NCBI GenBank assembly: GCA_950097015.1
Contig: CATNEN010000002.1
Coordinates: 3,658,001-3,722,000 of the forward strand
Reading direction: 5' to 3'
Source of the DNA: Macrostomum hystrix
Taxonomy: Eukaryota > Platyhelminthes > Macrostomidae
DNA: 64,000 nucleotides
The position numbers were made by a program, and so were the translations under genes. Positions 63,140-64,000 of this stretch are shown here, piece by piece. The notes under the pieces are model-generated. The model was given only the letters and a program-made list of their open reading frames with translations. It had not been told where the DNA came from and did no database searches. The number at the start of each line of letters is the position of its first letter. Within the stretch, counting starts at the first letter, position 1.

Positions 63140-63835
63140 GCATCTTGACAGCAACCGAAGTGTAGGCCGGGTAGAACCGACCCTTGCCAGCTAGCGACGA
63201 AGACGACGGCGGTGGCGGCGGTGGTGGAGGCGGCGGCGCCTTCTGATCTTCGGACTGCGGCTGCTGACTATCAGAGCTCCGTCGAGCCCTCAGAGTCTCC
63301 TCTGAGACCAGCTGCACCTGCTGCATACCCGACACTGCGGCCTCCTCGTCCAGCTGCTGCTGGCGCCAGATCGCGGCCTCGTACTCGGCCAGACCGTCGC
63401 CGATCTGCCTGGCCAGCTCCTGGGTCATCCGGCCGGGCCGGTGCTGGCTGTGGTGCGGCCTATCGCCTCCGGGATGCTTGGCCAAGGTGCGCAGAGACAC
63501 ACCTGCTGGGGCCACCACGATCAGCCTGTTGATATCCGCCTCGGACAGGTCGTCTTCTGTTGTTGAAATGGCTCGGACCCTGGTACGCCTGGCGCCTCCA
63601 TGATGCTGCAGATGCTGCTGGCTGGAAGCGGAGGCGGCTCCCGCGTGCTCACTGGCAAACTCAAAGTCCAGCTCGTCGTCGGCAGGTGGCGGCTGAGCAG
63701 CTCCTTGAGCAGTCGATGAGTTTGCTGAGGCTGATACCGACGGAGCGGCGCCAGCTGCCGCCGCCGGAGAGTCGCTGATGGAGTTCGAGCTGTTGCGAGA
63801 CGTTCTTGGCCGGCGGAACACTTCGTGCCAGCGGT
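60655..63835 (-). CDS. LARP1: La-related protein 1, 3' portion
   Basis: Exons 63835-62846, 62753-62609, 62024-61775 and, less certainly, 60774-60655. Phases fit throughout. The upstream exons with the La motif lie beyond the right edge. The large exon has the linker [15 protein letters not shown] and [20 protein letters not shown], polyproline and polyglutamine runs, then [20 protein letters not shown] and [12 protein letters not shown]. The next two exons hold the DM15 repeats: [18 protein letters not shown] (A), [20 protein letters not shown] (B) and [16 protein letters not shown] (C). The DM15 region of LARP1 binds the cap and first bases of TOP mRNAs under mTORC1 control. The last exon ([15 protein letters not shown]... 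to TGA at 60655) follows a good acceptor in phase 0 but has weaker similarity. Its intron contains two SINEs. Confidence 0.92.
60805..61012 (+). mobile_element. SINE family B, first copy of a tandem pair
   Basis: Starts near GCATCGAACTCACGATTTGA with B box GGAGGTTCGATTCACGACG. An internal deletion has removed the ACACTTAACTCTGCATTGC core. It continues GGGCACCAG, CCAGTCCATGGACTGAACAG and GCTGCGGCTGTGCTGTTG, and is directly followed by the second copy. Confidence 0.8.
61013..61300 (+). mobile_element. SINE family B, second copy of a tandem pair
   Basis: Begins within the head (GGTCGGAGGTTCGATTCCCG), then AGCAAGACACTTAACTCTGC, GTTAAATGGGTACCAGCTTT, CCAGTCCATGGACTGAACAG and GCTGTCGGCTGCACATCTGG. 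It ends in ATTATTATAAATTATTATTA. It lies in the last LARP1 intron, antisense to the gene. Confidence 0.85.
61301..61774. other. remaining part of the last LARP1 intron
   Basis: Unique sequence, no array. No exon with both splice signals and similarity is recognised. Confidence 0.4.
62045..62515. repeat. 36-bp minisatellite with three-unit order, LARP1 intron
   Basis: About 13 copies of a 36-37 bp unit: CTGCGGCTAGTTCCTTTGAT, GTTTTCTGTAGATCAA. Three subtypes (TGTTTTCTGTAGATC, TGTTCTCTATTAATC, TATATATTCTATTAATTG) repeat in the same order, giving a composite of about 110 bp. Confidence 0.95.
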
Positions 63836-64000
63836 CTGCGAAAAAAGTGAGGCGGACTAATTAAGGCCGCTGACATTAATTCTAATTAAAGCGGGTGTCG
63901 ATTTACAGTGCAACGTGTTCTAATAATTACTTTGTAGGTTCAGCTATACAGATGGACAGATATACATGTGCTAGGGTTATAAAGAATAACTGTGGATTGG
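63836..64000. other. LARP1 intron at right edge
   Basis: Sequence upstream of the acceptor TTTTTTCGCAG of the large LARP1 exon. No further exon is seen before the window ends. Confidence 0.6.

Overview
This window is nuclear DNA of an animal. The evidence is GT-AG introns, intron-rich metazoan genes, tRNA-derived SINEs, an LTR retrotransposon, a hAT element and very many minisatellites. The gene set (two vesicular glutamate transporters, an RBM24/38-type RNA-binding protein, LARP1, DRG2, NDUFB5, tartrate-resistant acid phosphatase, a GT31 glycosyltransferase homologue and a PREY-like protein) is bilaterian. Repeat richness, intermediate base composition and one gene that seems to lack its own start codon make a lophotrochozoan, perhaps a free-living flatworm, my best guess. 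This is inference and no species is claimed.

Layout, left to right. 0-2.5 kb: two N-terminal exons of an unrecognised minus-strand gene. 2.5-10.1 kb: a GAGT microsatellite, then a 30-bp minisatellite split by a complete young LTR retrotransposon (3804-8109) and by a 5'-truncated LINE (8400-9405). 10.6-11.0 kb: PREY-like gene. 13.9-17.2 kb: a complete three-exon acid phosphatase gene, divergent from a two-exon GT31 homologue (18.0-19.75 kb). 20.5-21.4 kb: a hAT-type element stuffed with a minisatellite. 21.8-24.9 kb: DRG2. 25.9-26.7 kb: NDUFB5. 28.5-32.8 kb and 35.0-45.7 kb: two tandem SLC17 vesicular glutamate transporter paralogues. 46.2-52.8 kb: RBM24/38-type gene. 53-60 kb: gene-free, mostly minisatellites. 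60.7-63.8 kb: the 3' half of LARP1, running off the right edge.

Apart from the GT31 homologue and the + strand mobile-element ORFs, all genes are on the minus strand. For each cellular gene except the left-edge one I placed exon borders by splice signals and phase, and the summed coding lengths are multiples of three (acid phosphatase 362 aa, GT31 475 aa, DRG2 366 aa, the two transporters 530 and 612 aa, RBM24-like 317 aa).

By my rough count more than a third of the window is tandem repeat. Nearly every larger intron or spacer has its own unrelated 16-47 bp unit, and matching introns of the two transporter paralogues carry different units, so the arrays are younger than the duplication. In two places the same unit occurs in opposite orientation on both sides of one exon, so the pre-mRNA could fold into long duplexes around that exon. 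Other notable points are a canonical -1 frameshift signal (slippery heptamer plus predicted pseudoknot) in the retrotransposon and loss of the DxD motif in the GT31 homologue.
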